The notes under the pieces are model-generated. The model saw only the letters and a list, made by a program, of their open reading frames with translations, was not told the origin of the DNA and made no database searches. The position numbers and the translations under genes are program-made. Shown here piece after piece: positions 50,495 to 60,599 of a stretch of 64,000 nucleotides of DNA. This DNA comes from Nonomuraea sp. NEAU-A123. GTDB taxonomy: Bacteria; Actinomycetota; Actinomycetes; Streptosporangiales; Streptosporangiaceae. The stretch lies in NCBI RefSeq assembly GCF_018603905.1, contig NZ_JAHFZZ010000004.1, forward strand, positions 124,001 to 188,000. Reading direction: 5' to 3'. How positions within the stretch are numbered: position 1 is the stretch's first letter; each line of letters starts with the position of its first letter.

Positions 50495-51058
50495 TCAGAC
50501 GGGGGCGTTGCCCGGCTTCCACTTGATGCCGCAGCCGAGCGACGGGTTCTGCTCCTCGCTCACCGGCTCGCCCGCCAGCAGGGCGTCGATCGCCGCGCGC
50601 AGCGAGGAGCCCGTCACCGGTACGGAGTTACCGGGCCGGGCGTCGTCGAACTCACCGCGGTAGGCCAGCCGGAACGCGCCGTCGTACAGGAAGAAATCGG
50701 GCGTGCACGCCGCCCGGTACGCCTTGGCGGTCTCCTGCGTGTCGTCGAGCAGATAGGGGAACGTGAAGTTCGCGCGCCTCGCCTGTTCGGCCAGGTGCGT
50801 CGGGTCGTCGTCGGGGTAGTTCACGCTGTCGTTGCTGCAGATGGCGACCATCGACAGCCTGGATCCGTAGTCGGTGGCCAGGACGCCGAGGCCCTGCTCG
50901 ATGTGGCGCACATAGGGGCAGTGGTTGGACAGAAACGCCACGAGAATGGCGGGCGAGTCCTTGAGATCCGCAAGGGAGACGCTGCCGCCGTTGATGGCGG
51001 TCAGGTGGAAATCGGGCGCTGGGGAACCGAGGGGGACCATGAAGGAGTTGGCAGCCAT
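50495..51058 (-). CDS. thioredoxin-fold redoxin (AhpC/TSA-like) family protein
   Basis: This 187-aa protein has the redoxin core: PLGSPAPDFHLTAINGGSVSL, then AILVAFLSNHCPYVRHIEQG and DYGSRLSMVAICSND. The active-site segment reads HCPYV, so only the first Cys of CxxC is present, a feature of a known single-Cys thioredoxin-like family that shares SNHCPYV. CTPDFFLYDG gives the cis-Pro loop. It could act as a peroxiredoxin-like reductase or in thiol repair. I placed the start at the ATG at 51058; the frame runs further over the divergent gene but that part is shadow. It is divergent from the VOC gene. Confidence 0.83.
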   Translation of the reverse strand: MAANSFMVPLGSPAPDFHLTAINGGSVSLADLKDSPAILVAFLSNHCPYVRHIEQGLGVLATDYGSRLSMVAICSNDSVNYPDDDPTHLAEQARRANFTFPYLLDDTQETAKAYRAACTPDFFLYDGAFRLAYRGEFDDARPGNSVPVTGSSLRAAIDALLAGEPVSEEQNPSLGCGIKWKPGNAPV

Positions 51059-51142
51059 GGCATCTATTGTCGCCTGTACCTCACCGTGGGAACGGTTTCG
51101 TGTTGGTGGGGGGTAGTTAAAGGGATTTCCGGAGGTAGGTAG

Positions 51143-51520
51143 ATGAACGGCATCGCAGAGTTCCGCACGACGGTCCTCGACTGCGCCAACCCGATGGAGC
51201 TGGCTGGGTTCTACTCGCGGCTGCTCGGCTGGCCCATCCTGGAGGGGTCCGACGAGGAGTGGGCCGTTGTCAGCAAGGGCGGCGCGCCCGCACGGCTGGC
51301 CTTCCAGCAGGTCGCCGACTACCGGCCGCCGGTCTGGCCCAGTGCGGAGCGTCCCCAGCAGGCGCACATTGACGTGACGGTCGGCGACATGGACAAGGCC
51401 GAGGCCGCGGTCCTGGAGATCGGCGCCACCAAGCACGAGCACCAGCCGAGCGAGGACGACTCCTTCCGCGTCTTCCTCGACCCGGAAGGCCACCCGTTCT
51501 GCCTCTGCCGGGACAACTGA
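51143..51520 (+). CDS. VOC family protein (glyoxalase-like)
   Basis: This is a 125-aa single VOC domain made of two beta-alpha-beta-beta-beta units: FRTTVLDCANPMELAGFYSRLLGW, then QAHIDVTVGDMDKAEAAVLEIG and FRVFLDPEGHPFCLC. Typical actinobacterial glyoxalase-like proteins of this length bind a metal and a small substrate as dimers; the specific reaction is unknown. The ATG at 51143 follows GGAGG. It converges on the GH3 gene, separated by a hairpin terminator. Confidence 0.88.
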   Translation: MNGIAEFRTTVLDCANPMELAGFYSRLLGWPILEGSDEEWAVVSKGGAPARLAFQQVADYRPPVWPSAERPQQAHIDVTVGDMDKAEAAVLEIGATKHEHQPSEDDSFRVFLDPEGHPFCLCRDN

Positions 51521-51529
51521 CGGCGGATT

Positions 51530-51561
51530 CCGGCTCCTGGCGCGCCGACACCAGGAGCCGG
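51530..51561. terminator. hairpin between VOC and GH3 genes
   Basis: An 11-bp perfect stem (CCGGCTCCTGG / CCAGGAGCCGG) with a 10-base loop lies between converging genes, ending eight bases before the GH3 stop. Confidence 0.7.
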
Positions 51562-51569
51562 TCCGTGTC

Positions 51570-54500
51570 TCAGCGAGCCGCCTGCGTCAGCAGGTCCACC
51601 GCCTTCCGTACGTCGCCGGCCGCCAGTTCGTGGTCGGCCGACGCCTGCAGGTCGGGCCGCCTGCCGGTGGCCTGGGCTATGTCCCTGGCCACCGAGACGA
51701 CGGCGTCGTCCTGGGCGTAGGCGTCCGTGGTCGAACGGTCGAGCAGCGCGGCCGCCGTGCCGAGCGCTCCCAGCACGACGCGGGTGTTCCGCACCGAGCC
51801 GTCGGCGTTCCAGTTGTTGTCCAGCAGCGCCACCAGCAGCGCCGCCGAAGCCGCCCTGGAGGCCCCGTCACCGCCGCCGAGCCGGTCGTGGGCCGCCTTG
51901 AGCCGGTCGCGGGCCCGGTCGGTGCGCAGGCCCCAGCCGTACGGGTAGAGCGGGTCGTAGCTCGCGTCGCCCACGTTGATCGGCACCTGCTCCGCCGTAC
52001 GGAACCAGGTGAACGGCAGCCGCCCGGTGTACGGCACGGCCCCGAACAGCGAGTCGGCCACCCCGGCGCCCTCGGTGCCCGGCAGCCACGACGCCACCAG
52101 CGCCTTGACCTTCGACAGGTCGCCCATCAGCAGCGGGCGGCCGGAGACGACCAGCACGGCGCACTTCATCGCCGCGCACACCCGGTCGATCGCCGCCCGG
52201 TCGGCGGCCGACAGGTCGAGCGTGTGCCCGTTGACGCCCACGTCGCCCATGCCCTCGGCGTACGGCTTCTCGCCCACCACCACGACACCCACGTCATGCC
52301 CGGTCAGCGGCGCGGAGGCGTCGGCCGAGTAGGTGACGGAGGCCGCCCGGCCGCGGATCGCCGACAGGATCGTGGTGCCCTGGGTGATGGGCCCGGACGA
52401 GCCCTGCCAGGTGATCGTCCAGCCGCCGGTCTGGTTGCCGATGTCGTCGGCGTTGGACCCGGCGACGTACACCTTGGCGTCGCGGCGCAGCGGCAGCAGC
52501 CGGTCCTCGTTCTTCAGCAGCACCTGGGACTTCGCGGCGGCCGTGCGGGCCACCGCGCGGTGCGCGGCCGAGCCGACGTCGCCGATGCCGGAACGGTCGG
52601 CGTACGGGTGCTCGAACAGGCCGAGCCGGAACTTCTGCGTCAGGATCCTGGCGACCGCGTCGTCGATCCGCGCCGTGGGCACCCGTCCGGCCGCGATCTC
52701 GTCCTTGAGCGTGCTGGTGAACAGCGGGTACGCGTACGGCACCATGATCATGTCGAGCCCGGCGTTGATCGAGGTGCGCACGTCGCTCGGGTAGTCGCCG
52801 GGGATCTGGTCGATCGCCTGCCAGTCACTGATCACGAAGCCCTTGAAGCCGAGCCGGCCCTTGAGCACGTCGGTGATCAGCTCCTTGTGCGCGTGCATCT
52901 TGAGCGGCCCGTCGCCGAAGTCGACGCTGGAGAACGACGGCATGACGCTGCCCACGCCGCGCTTGACCGCCTCGGCGAAGGGCGCCAGGTGGATGGCCGC
53001 GAGCTGTTCCCTGGTGAGCTGGGTGACGCCTTGGTCGATCTTGTAGTTGCCGGTCGAGGAGCCGTACGTGGTGCCGCCGTCGCCGACGTAGTGCTTGGCC
53101 GTGGCCAGCACTCCGTTGTCCTGCAGCCCGTCGATGATCGTGGTCATCCGCGACACCAGCGCCGGGTCCTCGCCGAACGACTCGTACGCGCGGCCCCACC
53201 GGTCGTCACGCGACACGCACAGGCACGGCGCGAAGTCCCACGGGACGCCCGTGGCCTTGACCTCCTTCGCCGTGACCTTGCCCGCCTGCTCGACCAGCGC
53301 GGCGTCGCGGGTGGCGCCCAGGCCGGCGTTGTGCGGGAAGATCGTCGCGCCGACCACGTTGTTGTGCCCGTGGACCGCGTCGACGCCGTAGATGAGCGGG
53401 ATCTGCAGCCGCGTCTGCTGGGCGCGCAACTGGAAGCCGTCGATCATGTCGGCCCACGCCTTCGGCGTGTTCGACGGCGGGGTGGAGCCGCCGCCCGACA
53501 GCAGCGAGCCGAGCAGGTAGGTGGCGATGTCGTTCGGCGAGCCGAGCGCGAGGCGTTCGGCCTGCGTCATCTGGCCGACCTTCTCCGCGGTGCTCATCCG
53601 GCCGAGCAGGTCGGCGACCCGCTGCTTGACGGGCTTACGGGCGTCGAGGTACGGCAGGCCGTGCGCGTTGATCACGATGGCCGGGGCCTCTGCCGGGGGT
53701 CTGGTGCCGGTGCCGGACAGCTCGATCGGGATGGTCTCGGCCACCTCGGCCGTGCCGTCGCCCAGCGTCTTGACCGTGAACGCCTTGGCCGAGCCGGAGG
53801 CGGTGCCCGCGGGGAAGGTCAGCGTGCCCTCGACCGGCGTGTAGTCCTGGCCGGGTGTGGCCGTGCCGGTGCCGGTGCGGTAGCCGACGGCCAGGTCGGC
53901 GGGGAGCGGGCCGCCGGTGGCCGTGGTGACCGAGACGCGTACCTCGGCCGTGCCCTTCTCGTTCACCGGGTAGACCGGCTTGTCCGTGGCCAGCCGTACC
54001 GGCCGGGGCGGGGCCGTGCCGTACACCTGCACGTCGTCCCAGAACAGCGTGCCCGAGGCGGCGGGGAGCCGCATCGAGTAGCCCCACATGGCGACCAGGT
54101 CGAGCTCGCCGTCGGTGGGGGCGCCGCCCGGCTGGTAGTCGGCGCGGCGGGTGAAGCCGGAGAACGGCACCTGCACCTGCCGCCACCCGGCCGTGTCGTC
54201 GGTGAAGGACGACTCGAACAGCTCGGCGCTGCCCGCTCCGCCACCGCCGTCCTTGATCTCGAAGAAGATCTTCTGCCCGGATCCGGTGCCGTTGACCCAG
54301 AAGGAGAAGCCTTCATAGGCGGACCAGTCTTGAGCCGTCGTCAGGTCGTGGGACCAGCCGCCCCACTGGCTCACGTTGTAGACCGCCTTGAGCACCCGGT
54401 TGGTCGCGGGGGCGCCGGGCCGGGTCGCGTCGGGCTCGACGGCCAGGGTCGGGGTCGAGGCGCTGTCGTTGCCCCAGGCGGAGACGCCGGCGGGCAGGGT

Positions 54501-54617
54501 CGCGGCCTCGAAGTCGGTGACGGTCAGCGGTTCGGCGGCGGCCTGGGCCGCAGGCGCGGTGACCAGAGCGGCTACCAGGGCCAGCGCCGCCCATAGCGGG
54601 GTCCTTAATCGGAACAC
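51570..54617 (-). CDS. secreted multidomain glycoside hydrolase family 3 enzyme
   Basis: This is a 1015-aa exported beta-glycosidase. A signal peptide (LWAALALVAALVTAPAAQAAA) is followed by a carbohydrate-binding-like jelly roll (about 30-200). A Calx-beta-type domain comes next (about 205-310, TPGQDYTPVEGTLTFPAGTA), then GH3 N-terminal and C-terminal domains. GH3 blocks include KVGQMTQAERLALG, PLIYGVDAVHGHNNVVGAT and FAPCLCVSRDDRWGR, and the nucleophile Asp lies in GFVISDWQAID. The end is a helical ~110-residue region. A beta-glucosidase or similar exo-activity on plant or fungal glucans is likely. I chose the GTG at 54617 because GGGAGGAA precedes it. A LacI/CebR-type operator lies 18 bases upstream. 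Confidence 0.92.
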   Translation of the reverse strand: MFRLRTPLWAALALVAALVTAPAAQAAAEPLTVTDFEAATLPAGVSAWGNDSASTPTLAVEPDATRPGAPATNRVLKAVYNVSQWGGWSHDLTTAQDWSAYEGFSFWVNGTGSGQKIFFEIKDGGGGAGSAELFESSFTDDTAGWRQVQVPFSGFTRRADYQPGGAPTDGELDLVAMWGYSMRLPAASGTLFWDDVQVYGTAPPRPVRLATDKPVYPVNEKGTAEVRVSVTTATGGPLPADLAVGYRTGTGTATPGQDYTPVEGTLTFPAGTASGSAKAFTVKTLGDGTAEVAETIPIELSGTGTRPPAEAPAIVINAHGLPYLDARKPVKQRVADLLGRMSTAEKVGQMTQAERLALGSPNDIATYLLGSLLSGGGSTPPSNTPKAWADMIDGFQLRAQQTRLQIPLIYGVDAVHGHNNVVGATIFPHNAGLGATRDAALVEQAGKVTAKEVKATGVPWDFAPCLCVSRDDRWGRAYESFGEDPALVSRMTTIIDGLQDNGVLATAKHYVGDGGTTYGSSTGNYKIDQGVTQLTREQLAAIHLAPFAEAVKRGVGSVMPSFSSVDFGDGPLKMHAHKELITDVLKGRLGFKGFVISDWQAIDQIPGDYPSDVRTSINAGLDMIMVPYAYPLFTSTLKDEIAAGRVPTARIDDAVARILTQKFRLGLFEHPYADRSGIGDVGSAAHRAVARTAAAKSQVLLKNEDRLLPLRRDAKVYVAGSNADDIGNQTGGWTITWQGSSGPITQGTTILSAIRGRAASVTYSADASAPLTGHDVGVVVVGEKPYAEGMGDVGVNGHTLDLSAADRAAIDRVCAAMKCAVLVVSGRPLLMGDLSKVKALVASWLPGTEGAGVADSLFGAVPYTGRLPFTWFRTAEQVPINVGDASYDPLYPYGWGLRTDRARDRLKAAHDRLGGGDGASRAASAALLVALLDNNWNADGSVRNTRVVLGALGTAAALLDRSTTDAYAQDDAVVSVARDIAQATGRRPDLQASADHELAAGDVRKAVDLLTQAAR

Positions 54618-54634
54618 GGTTCCTCCCAAGAGCA

Positions 54635-54650
54635 GAGAGAGCGCTCTCTC
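54635..54650. promoter_or_regulatory. LacI/CebR-like operator upstream of the GH3 gene
   Basis: GAGAGAGCGCTCTCTC is a perfect 16-bp palindrome centred on the CG step. The core GAGCGCTC matches the CebR site (TGGGAGCGCTCCCA) that represses cellulose and cello-oligosaccharide genes in actinobacteria. It lies 18 bases upstream of the GH3 start codon. No LacI-family gene is in the window. Confidence 0.7.
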
Positions 54651-54688
54651 CTAGAGGGGATCGTGTCACGGGAGCGTTTTATGACAAC

Positions 54689-54719
54689 CCCGCCCGGCCC
54701 TTTCGGGGGGCCGGGCGGG
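54689..54719. terminator. hairpin terminator downstream of parC
   Basis: A 12-bp GC stem (54689-54700 with 54708-54719) with a 7-base loop sits just after the parC stop on the minus strand. TTGTCATAAAA follows in that direction. It would separate parC from the GH3 transcript. Confidence 0.8.
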
Positions 54720-54725
54720 TGCACA

Positions 54726-57260
54726 TTAGAACAGCGGCGTCTCCTCCTCCGGCTGAGCCGGAGCGCCGGAGTCGGTGGAGTCGTTCTGGTCGGACGAGTC
54801 GGCCGGGCCGGCGGCCAGGGCGCCGCCGACGGCGCCGATGGTGTTGGTGAGGCGGACGCCCGACCCGTCGCGGCGCCCGATCTCGTCCGGCAGCGGCACC
54901 GGCTTGCCCACCGAGGACACCGCCTTGGCCGGCGCGGGCCCCGCCCAGGCCAGCAGCAGCACGTCTTCGCCCTTGAGGAAGCGCTGGGCCCGGACCCCGC
55001 CGGTGGCCCGCCCCTTGGCGGGGTATTCGGCGTAGTCCGACACCTTGCCGCCCCCGACCTGAGTCCCCGGCAGGGCGGTGGACGAGCCCGCCACCGTCAC
55101 CACCTGGGACGGCCGCGCCGGATCGACCACGCCGAACCAGACCACCCGGGCCGCGTCGTCGAGCCGGATGCCGGCCATGCCGCCCGCCGGACGTCCCTGT
55201 GGGCGTACCTGAGAGGCGGGGAAGCGCAGCAACTGCGCGTCGGAGGAGATGAAGACCAGGTCGTGCTCCTCGGATTCGAGCTCCACGGCGCCCACCACGC
55301 TGTCGCCCTCCTTGAGGGTGATCACCTCGAAGTCGTCGCGGTTGGCCGGATAGTCGGGCACCACCCGCTTGACCACGCCCTGCAGGGTGCCCACGGCCAG
55401 GCCGGGGCCGTCGGGGTCGAGCGAGCCGAGCCCGACGACCGTCTCGTCCGGCTCGAGCGCGACGAACTCGGAGACGGGATGGCCGCCCGACAACGACGGC
55501 GGGTTCGCGGAGGGTGGCAGCGTCGGCAGATCGACCACCGCGACGCGGATCAACCGGCCCGCCGACGTCACCACGCCGACCTCGCCCCTGACGGTGGTGC
55601 GGACCACGGAGACCAGCACGTCGTGCGCGGCGCGCTCGTCGCCGCCCGACAGCGGCGAGGCGTCGGAGGTGCGCGCCAGCAGCCCGGTGGAGGAGAGCAT
55701 CGCCAGGCACGGGTCGTCGGCCACCTGCAGGTCCACCACCGCCGCCGCCGTGCGGGTCGCGCCCGACGCCTCCAGCAGGACGGTCCGGCGCGGCGTGCCG
55801 TACTTCTTGGCCACGTCGGCCAGCTCGCCCGAGACCACCTGGCGCAGGCGGGCCTCCGACGACAGGATCCCGGACAGCTCGGCGATCTCTTCGCTCAGCG
55901 TCTGCTTCTCGCGGTCGAGCTCCAGCTTGTCGAAGCGGGTCAGGCGGCGCAGCGGCGTGTCGAGGATGTAGGCGGCCTGGATGTCGCTCAGGTCGAAGAC
56001 CTCCATCAACCGGGCGCGCGCCTGCGCCGAGTCGTCGGAGGTGCGGATGACCTGGATGACCTCGTCGATGTTGAGCAGCGCGATGATGAGGCCGTCGACC
56101 AGGTGCAGGCGCTCCTCGCGCTTGCGGCGGCGGAACTCCGAGCGCCGGCGCACGACCTCGAGCCGGTGGTTGACGTAGACGCTCAGCAGCTCACGCAGGC
56201 CCAGCGTGCGCGGCTCGCCGTCGACGAGCGCCACGTTGTTGATGCCGAAGGTCTCCTCCATCGGCGTCAGCCGGTAGAGCTCCTCGAGCACGGCCTCGGG
56301 GATGAAGCCGTTCTTGATCTCGATGACCAGGTGCAGGCCCTTGTGCCGGTCGGTGAGGTCCTTGAGGTCGGCGATGCCCTGCAGCTTCTTGCTGGTGACC
56401 AGCTCTTTGATCTTGGCGACGACCCGCTCGGGGCCGACGTTGTAGGGCAGCTCGGTGACGACGAGACCCTTGCGGCGCGGAGTGATCTGGTCGACCCTGC
56501 ACTTGGCGCGCATGCGGAACGTGCCGCGGCCGCTCTCATAGGCGTCGCGGATGCCCTGCAGGCCGATGATCGAGCCGCCCGTGGGCAGGTCGGGGCCGGG
56601 CACGTAGCGCATGAGCTCGTCGAGCGTCGCGTCGGGCTTCTTGATCAGGTGGCGGGCGGCGGCCACGACCTCGGCGAGGTTGTGCGGCGCCATGTTGGTG
56701 GCCATGCCGACCGCGATGCCGGTCGTGCCGTTGACCAGCAGGTTGGGGAAAGCCGACGGCATGACCGTGGGCTCGGTCTCCTGCCCGTCGTAGTTGGGCT
56801 TGAAGTCGACCGTGTCCTCGTCGAGCGACTCGACCATCAGCATGGCCGCGGGGGCCAGTCTGGCCTCGGTGTAACGCATGGCGGCCGGCGAGTCGTCCGG
56901 GGAGCCGAAGTTGCCGTGGCCGTCGACCAGGGGCAGGCGCATCGAGAACGGCTGCGCCAGCCGGACGAGGGCGTCGTAGATCGCGCCGTCGCCGTGCGGG
57001 TGGAGCTTGCCCATCACATCGCCGACGACCCGGGAGGACTTGACGTGGCCGCGCTCAGGACGCAGACCCATCTCGCTCATCGAGTAGAGGATGCGCCGCT
57101 GCACGGGCTTGAGACCGTCGCGCGCGTCGGGCAGCGCACGCTGATAGATCACCGAGTAGGCGTACTCGAGATAGCTTGCGCGCATTTCCGAGGAGACGTC
57201 GATGTCGACGATCCGCTCCTCGAAGTCCTCGGGTGGGGGTGCAGTCGTACGTCGGGCCAT
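54726..57260 (-). CDS. parC: DNA topoisomerase IV subunit A (type IIA, GyrA/ParC family)
   Basis: This 844-aa cleavage subunit of a type IIA topoisomerase begins [20 protein letters not shown] and has [40 protein letters not shown] and the catalytic Tyr in [12 protein letters not shown]. The C-terminal beta-pinwheel starts near residue 500 and ends in an acidic tail. The wording is close to streptomycete ParC. Translation is placed at ATG 57260; an in-frame ATG at 57269 exists and no Shine-Dalgarno is clear for either. It pairs with parE at 42200-44266 on the opposite strand. The upstream region is shared with the divergent TauD gene. Confidence 0.94.
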   Translation of the reverse strand: MARRTTAPPPEDFEERIVDIDVSSEMRASYLEYAYSVIYQRALPDARDGLKPVQRRILYSMSEMGLRPERGHVKSSRVVGDVMGKLHPHGDGAIYDALVRLAQPFSMRLPLVDGHGNFGSPDDSPAAMRYTEARLAPAAMLMVESLDEDTVDFKPNYDGQETEPTVMPSAFPNLLVNGTTGIAVGMATNMAPHNLAEVVAAARHLIKKPDATLDELMRYVPGPDLPTGGSIIGLQGIRDAYESGRGTFRMRAKCRVDQITPRRKGLVVTELPYNVGPERVVAKIKELVTSKKLQGIADLKDLTDRHKGLHLVIEIKNGFIPEAVLEELYRLTPMEETFGINNVALVDGEPRTLGLRELLSVYVNHRLEVVRRRSEFRRRKREERLHLVDGLIIALLNIDEVIQVIRTSDDSAQARARLMEVFDLSDIQAAYILDTPLRRLTRFDKLELDREKQTLSEEIAELSGILSSEARLRQVVSGELADVAKKYGTPRRTVLLEASGATRTAAAVVDLQVADDPCLAMLSSTGLLARTSDASPLSGGDERAAHDVLVSVVRTTVRGEVGVVTSAGRLIRVAVVDLPTLPPSANPPSLSGGHPVSEFVALEPDETVVGLGSLDPDGPGLAVGTLQGVVKRVVPDYPANRDDFEVITLKEGDSVVGAVELESEEHDLVFISSDAQLLRFPASQVRPQGRPAGGMAGIRLDDAARVVWFGVVDPARPSQVVTVAGSSTALPGTQVGGGKVSDYAEYPAKGRATGGVRAQRFLKGEDVLLLAWAGPAPAKAVSSVGKPVPLPDEIGRRDGSGVRLTNTIGAVGGALAAGPADSSDQNDSTDSGAPAQPEEETPLF

Positions 57261-57329
57261 GTCGAACATTGTGCCGAAGAAAGTTGAGTGCCCGCGACGC
57301 ATCGGGGGCGCCGGTCGGAACAAGTGTGC

Positions 57330-57358
57330 TTGACCAAGCAATTGCTTGGGCGTTACGT
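57330..57358 (+). promoter_or_regulatory. promoter with embedded 16-bp palindromic operator (TauD gene)
   Basis: CCAAGCAATTGCTTGG (57334-57349) is a perfect palindrome. It overlaps a TTGACC -35 candidate (57330-57335) and lies before a TTACGT hexamer at 17-base spacing (57353-57358). A repressor bound there would block the promoter of the downstream dioxygenase. The divergent parC start is 74 bases away. Confidence 0.6.
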
Positions 57359-57394
57359 TCGGAAATAAGCGGCACACACGCTTCCGGAGGCGTC

Positions 57395-58210
57395 ATGATC
57401 GAATTCCATCCCGTGACCAAGCACATCGGCGCCGAAGTGACAGGTGTAGACCTGCGCAAGCCGCTGTCCCAGGAACAGGTCGAGACCCTGCGGGCCGGCT
57501 GGCTCAAGTACCTCGTGCTGTTCTTCCGGGACACGGAACTCGACGACGAGCAGCACCTGCAGTTCGCCCTGAACTTCGGCACGCTCAACCACCCGGCGTT
57601 CAAGAAGGACAGCGCCAGCCCGATCCACGTGCTCGACCAGACCGACCCCAAGGGCGAGGGCGGCGACGAGTGGCACAGCGACAACACCTTCGAGCCGACG
57701 CCGCCGATGGGGTCGCTGCTGCGCTGCGTCCAGTTGCCGAGCGTGGGCGGCGACACGTGCTGGGCCAACACCTACCTGGCCTACGAGACGCTCTCACCGT
57801 CGATCCAGCGGCTCTGCGACGAGCTCACGGCGGTGCACGACATCACGATGTCGATGAAGAAGGCCATCTCCAAGGGGCATCCGTTCGACCTGGCGGAGGT
57901 CCAGGCGAAGTGGCCGCCGCTCGAACGTCCCGTCGTGCGCGTACACCCCGAGACCGGACGCAAGGCGCTGTTCGTGAACCGCGCGTCGACGACCCGGCTG
58001 GTCGGGCTGACCGACCGGGAGAACGAGGCGCTGCTGCCCCTGCTGATCGACCACATCCGGTCGCCCGAGTATCAGCTCCGGCTCCGCTGGCGGCCGGGCA
58101 CGCTGGCGTTCTGGGACAACCGCCCCACGCAGCACTACGCGGTCGCCGACTACACCGAGCGCCGCCGCATGCACCGCGTCACGATCAACGCCTTCCCGGA
58201 ACACCAATAG
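57395..58210 (+). CDS. TauD/TfdA family Fe(II)/2-oxoglutarate-dependent dioxygenase
   Basis: This 271-aa enzyme of the TauD/TfdA family has the facial triad HxD in EWHSDNTF and the distal His in QHYAV, with an Arg-containing RRRMHRVT block that binds 2-oxoglutarate. The N-terminus MIEFHPVTKHIGAEVTGVDL is typical of TauD. Taurine, alkylsulfonates, 2,4-D-like compounds or others could be the substrate; no sulfonate transporter is adjacent. The ATG at 57395 follows CCGGAGG. It is divergent from parC and preceded by a palindromic promoter element, but no regulator gene is nearby. Confidence 0.92.
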   Translation: MIEFHPVTKHIGAEVTGVDLRKPLSQEQVETLRAGWLKYLVLFFRDTELDDEQHLQFALNFGTLNHPAFKKDSASPIHVLDQTDPKGEGGDEWHSDNTFEPTPPMGSLLRCVQLPSVGGDTCWANTYLAYETLSPSIQRLCDELTAVHDITMSMKKAISKGHPFDLAEVQAKWPPLERPVVRVHPETGRKALFVNRASTTRLVGLTDRENEALLPLLIDHIRSPEYQLRLRWRPGTLAFWDNRPTQHYAVADYTERRRMHRVTINAFPEHQ

Positions 58211-58219
58211 ATTCGTTTC

Positions 58220-58441
58220 CGTTACGGACCCGCCGCACGTGGCTGAGGGCCTCCAGGAAACGGCCGCTGAACCCGGCGTTGGGGCAGGCGACACTCGTGG
58301 CCGCTGGCCGAGCCGCTGGCCGCCACCGGCCGAGAATGCGCACGTAACGGCGTCCGACCCCGCGCGGGTTCAGCGGCCGTTTTCCTGGAGGCCACCCGCC
58401 ATGTGCGGCGGGTGGCGGTGGGTGCGGCTGTGCCGTAACAG
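58220..58441. repeat. dispersed repeat element, copies 2 and 3 in inverted orientation
   Basis: A 28-29-bp inverted repeat (arms 58248-58275 and 58365-58393, differing by one inserted A) flanks about 89 bases. The right unit continues outward through a GCCACCCGCC / GGCGGGTGGC hairpin (58391-58415) and GGCTGTGCCGTAAC (58427-58440), and this longer unit recurs at 40660-40750. The left unit is a shortened version (58220-58275). No coding potential is seen. This noncoding 300-base gap sits upstream of recQ and probably also holds its promoter. Confidence 0.75.
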
Positions 58442-58519
58442 AAAGAAGAGGTTTGCCCGCAGAGCCCCGTGCGGTGCCGTTGGCGCCAAACGTCGGTGGG
58501 AGGTGGTAACAAGGACCAC

Positions 58520-60599
58520 ATGATTGACGCCCCCGATTCGGCGATGTTGCGTGAAGAGGCTGAGGCTCGGCTGCGAGCGCTGGCCGGTGACCACGCTCGG
58601 CTGCGTGATGACCAGTGGGCCGCCATCGAGGCGCTGGTCGTGGACCGGAGCCGGGTGCTCGTCGTCCAGCGCACCGGCTGGGGCAAGTCGGCCGTCTACT
58701 TCGTGGCCACCGCCCTGCTGCGTCAGCTCGACGAGGGGCCCACCGTCATCGTCTCGCCGCTGCTCGCCCTGATGCGCAACCAGATCGCCGCCGCCGAGCG
58801 GGCCGGGATCCGGGCCGTCACCATCAACTCGGCCAATCCCGAGGCGTGGGAGGAGATCTACGCGCAGGTGGCCGAGGGGCAGGTCGACGTGCTGCTGGTC
58901 AGCCCCGAGCGGCTCAACAACCCCGACTTCCGCGACAACGTGCTGCCCGAGCTCGCCGAGAGCGCGGGCCTGGTCGTGGTCGACGAGGCCCACTGCATCT
59001 CCGACTGGGGGCACGACTTCCGGCCCGACTACCGCAGGCTCGCCACGCTCTTCAACGAGCTGCCTCCCGGCATTCCGGTGCTCGCCACCACCGCCACCGC
59101 CAACGCGCGGGTGACGCGTGACGTGGCCGAGCAGATGGGCGAGGGCACGCTGGTCCTGCGCGGGCCGCTGGAGCGGGAGAGCCTGCACCTGAGCGTCGTG
59201 CGGCTGCCGACGGCCGAGCAGCGGCTGGCGTGGCTGTCCCAGGCGCTGCGGGAGCTGCCCGGCTCCGGGATCATCTACACGCTGACCGTGGCCGCCGCCC
59301 ACGAGATCGCCGGATATCTGCGCGACCAGGGCTATGAGGTGGCCGCCTACTCCGGGCAGACCGATCCCGCCGAGCGGCTGGCCGCCGAGGAGGCGCTGCT
59401 CAACAACAAGATCAAGGCGCTGGTGGCGACGAGCGCGCTCGGGATGGGGTTCGACAAGCCCGATCTCGGGTTCGTCGTCCATGTGGGGGCGCCGCAGTCG
59501 CCCGTCGCCTACTACCAGCAGGTCGGCCGGGCGGGGCGCGGGGTCGAGCGGGCCGAGGTGATCCTGCTGCCCGGCACCGAAGACCGTGATATCTGGGCTT
59601 ATTTCACCTCGCTGGCGTTCCCGCCCGAGCCGGTGGTGCGGGCCACGCTCCAGGCACTCGAAGAGCGCGGCGTGCTGTCCACCCCGGCGCTCGAGACGGC
59701 CGTCGACCTCAGCCGGGGGCGGCTGGAGATGATGCTCAAGGTCCTCGACGTCGACGGCGCCGTACGCAGGGTCAAGGGCGGCTGGGAGGCGACCGGCCGG
59801 CCGTGGGACTACGACGCCGAGCGCTATGCCCGCATCGCCGGCGAGCGCAAGGCCGAGCAGGAGGCCATGCTGGGCTACCTGACCACGACCGAGTGCCGCG
59901 AACGCTACCTGCGCGGCCACCTCGACGACGAGACGGCGGGCCCCTGCGGCAGGTGCGACAACTGCACCGGCGACCACCGCTCGCCGGAGATCGCCGAGCA
60001 GGCCGTGGCGGGCGCCCGCGAGCGGCTGACCAGGCCCGGCGTCGAGGTCGACGCCCGCAGGCAGTGGCCGACCGGCCTGTCCGACCTGTCCGGCCGGATC
60101 AAGCCGGAGCTCGGCGCCGAGCCGGGGCGGGTGCTCGGGCGGCTCACCGACATCGGCTGGGGCAACCGGCTGCGCGAGCTGTTCAACGGCGCCGACGGGC
60201 CGATGGCCGACGACATGTTCAAGGCCGTGATCCAGGTGCTGTCCGCCTGGGACTGGCGGGAGCGGCCCATCGCCGTGGTCAACGTGCCGTCCGCGTCGCG
60301 GCCGCTGCTCGTGCGCGGCTTCGCCGAGCGGCTCGCGCAGGTCGGACGGCTGACCTACCTGGGCGAGCTCGGCTACCGCGACGGCTCGCCGGGCAAGCAG
60401 TTCAACAGCGCCAAGCGGGTTCAGGCGGTCAGGGCGACGCTGGCCATGCCGAAGGACGTCGGCGCCGCCATCGCGGCGTGCGGTGGTCCGGTCCTGCTGA
60501 TCGACGACCGCATCGACACCGGCTGGACGATGACGCTCGCCACCGCCCTCGTACGGCACGCGGGCGCCCCCGCCGTGCTGCCGCTGGCCCTGGCGACGG

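Noticed and set aside
51630..54596. 988-codon frame antisense to the GH3 gene
   Set aside because: Low-complexity Arg/Gly/Val antisense shadow; the minus strand encodes a clear GH3 enzyme with signal peptide and operator.
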